The position numbers were made by a program, and so were the translations under genes. A stretch of DNA of 64,000 bases. It comes from Alnus glutinosa (Eukaryota; Streptophyta; Magnoliopsida; Fagales; Betulaceae). Where the stretch lies: the NCBI RefSeq assembly GCF_958979055.1, contig NC_084888.1, positions 4,482,001 to 4,546,000 of the forward strand, given 5' to 3'. Shown here in pieces: positions 62,955-64,000 of the stretch (positions are counted from its first letter, which is position 1; each line of letters begins with the position of its first letter). Below the pieces are notes generated by a model. The model ran no database searches, was not told the DNA's origin, and saw only the letters and a list, made by a program, of their open reading frames with translations.

Positions 62955-62962
62955 GTTTCCTT

Positions 62963-62969
62963 TATATAA
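62963..62969 (+). promoter_or_regulatory. TATA box of HSFB1
   Basis: TATATAA, about 380 bp upstream of the main ATG. It predicts transcription from about 62995, placing both upstream ORFs inside the leader. Confidence 0.7.
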
Positions 62970-63027
62970 GTGTAGCTTTCCCTGAACTAACGAGAAGAAC
63001 AATAATCCAGAGTTTCCACGGGAAGTT

Positions 63028-63087
63028 ATGGTATTGCTTCCAACTCAACCACGAGACCTGGTTTTCGTGCTGACCAATGGAAGCTGA
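63028..63087 (+). CDS. Upstream ORF 1 in the HSFB1 leader
   Basis: The first ATG after the predicted transcription start opens 19 codons, MVLLPTQPRDLVFVLTNGS, ending TGA. It overlaps the start of upstream ORF 2 by 11 nt in another frame, so a ribosome translating it passes the second start. I know of no conservation of this peptide. Confidence 0.55.
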   Translation: MVLLPTQPRDLVFVLTNGS

Positions 63088-63187
63088 TAACACACGCAAG
63101 CCTTGTGTTCACTCTCGCTTCTTTCTTTCTGGGTTCTACTGCTGGGGCTGGGAGTTCTTGACCGCTCTCTTGCTTTTTAGTTGCTGA
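63077..63187 (+). CDS. Upstream ORF 2 in the HSFB1 leader, conserved-peptide type
   Basis: A 36-codon ORF whose second half reads RFFLSGFYCWGWEF then LTALLLFSC and a stop. This is nearly the same as the conserved upstream peptide of Arabidopsis TBF1/HSFB1 as I recall it. That peptide is reported to repress translation of the main ORF until immune or amino-acid signals relieve it. Five of 36 residues are Phe. The stop is 157 nt before the main ATG. Identity of the peptide independently supports the HSFB1 call. Confidence 0.85.
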   Translation: MEADNTRKPCVHSRFFLSGFYCWGWEFLTALLLFSC

Positions 63188-63288
63188 AATCATTTCCAAT
63201 CCCAAAAGTGGGAAACAAAACGACCATACATCGTTTTTAGTTTTCATTTTGATTTGCCTTTTTTTTCTTTCTTTCTTTGTGAATAATT

Positions 63289-63344
63289 AAGGGGAGGAGG
63301 GAGGTCGTTTGGGTGGTTGGTGAGGGGTAAATCGGGAAGAAGAA
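63289..63344 (+). promoter_or_regulatory. Purine-rich leader segments (R-motif candidates)
   Basis: AAGGGGAGGAGGGAGG (63289-63304) and GGGAAGAAGAA (63334-63344) are purine-only stretches between upstream ORF 2 and the main ATG. Purine-rich R-motifs in leaders are known to mediate immune-induced translation in Arabidopsis. Function here is inferred only. Confidence 0.4.
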
Positions 63345-63548
63345 ATGGCGCAAAGGTCTGTTCCGGCGCCGTTTTTGACAAAGACGTACCAGTTGGTGGA
63401 TGATCCGATCACGGACGACGTGATATCGTGGAGTGAAAGTGGCTCCACTTTTGTGGTGTGGAAGACTGCCGATTTTGCCAGGGATTTGCTGCCTAAGTAT
63501 TTCAAGCACAACAATTTCTCAAGCTTCGTTCGGCAGCTTAACACATAT
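63345..63548 (+). CDS. HSFB1: HSFB1 (TBF1/HSF24-type) class B heat shock factor, exon 1, cut by window edge
   Basis: The exon encodes 68 residues: [20 protein letters not shown], then [20 protein letters not shown] and [20 protein letters not shown], ending QLNTY directly before GTAAGT. This is the N-terminal part of the HSF DNA-binding domain. The intron position after QLNTY is the one conserved in plant HSFs; the next exon should begin GFRK and lies beyond 64000, so the intron exceeds 450 bp. The sequence and the conserved upstream ORF point to HSFB1, which in Arabidopsis acts as a repressor of heat genes and a growth-to-defence switch (TBF1). The rest of the DNA-binding domain, the oligomerisation region and the B-class repressor motif are off-window. 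Confidence 0.93.
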
Positions 63549-64000
63549 GTAAGTTCACATTATTTCCTTTCATGCATGATCTTCATCCATCCCATGTTGT
63601 TTTGTTTTTGCATGTTTCTTGTTTGTCTAAGATTAATTTGATCATATGCATAAACATCATCGCTCATAAACATTAATGACTGGTTTGAATTTGAATTGGA
63701 GATCAACTGGTAGGAGCGGACGTATCTAGTTGAATATTTCTTTCATTTGTTCTAGTTTCCATAGTTTTCCTGTGACACGATGATATAGAAATAGAATATT
63801 AGCAAATGGTAGAACGTCGTTGCTAAAAGTCAATATTTTATTAATTCTAGAGAGAAACTTGAAACTTCTTTGTATTTTTTCTATATCAATCATAAGTACG
63901 GTGTTACCCTTCTACAGCCCACATATATGGGGGTAGTTAAGGGCTATAGAAGTCTTTCCAAGTTATATATTAATTGGTTCTGCACTTCTGCTACTGTACG

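Overview
This is plant nuclear DNA from a dicot, most likely a woody rosid (Fagales-like at a guess). The evidence is AT-rich intergenic DNA, spliced genes with GT-AG introns, plant-type gene families, and a dense load of MITEs, Mutator-like (MULE) and hAT elements and LINEs. There are no operons, CRISPR arrays or bacterial features. I found no tRNA or rRNA gene, but a full scan was not possible by eye.

Six protein-coding genes are supported. From left to right they are: an intronless SMI1/KNR4-like gene of unknown function (5277-6479, minus); a SURF6/RRP14 ribosome-biogenesis gene with a 5'UTR intron (16969-18021, plus); a 13-exon homologue of the splicing regulator CLASRP (20562-27774, minus); the ER-Golgi SM protein SLY1 in two exons (35203-37328, minus); a two-exon DUF1685 gene (50421-51323, plus); and the first exon of a class B heat shock factor, HSFB1/TBF1, cut by the right edge (63345-63548, plus). 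The HSFB1 leader carries two overlapping upstream ORFs. The second ends in the peptide conserved upstream of HSFB1/TBF1 in dicots. Heat shock elements sit next to its TATA box. The six genes are independent housekeeping or regulatory genes and do not form a pathway.

The space between genes is largely mobile DNA, and many insertions can be bounded to the base by target-site duplications (TSDs). They include a Pack-MULE that captured a subtilase fragment (29836-30748), a hAT element nested inside a MULE-type MITE (3410-4084), a LINE inserted into a relative (32763-34752), a LINE with ORF1 only in intron 4 of the CLASRP gene (23586-25851), and a probable solo LTR (39003-39644). A tandem segmental duplication (about 40481-44393 and 44394-49264) has three transposons in one unit only, with the matching empty sites preserved in the other. 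About eight tiny insertions consist of little more than a poly(A) tail plus 6-13 bases and carry 9-18 bp TSDs. They look like extremely 5'-truncated LINE copies.

No wholly new biological system is claimed. The most useful leads are the HSFB1 upstream ORFs, the Pack-MULE, the tandem duplication with its empty sites, and the poly(A)-only retroposons.
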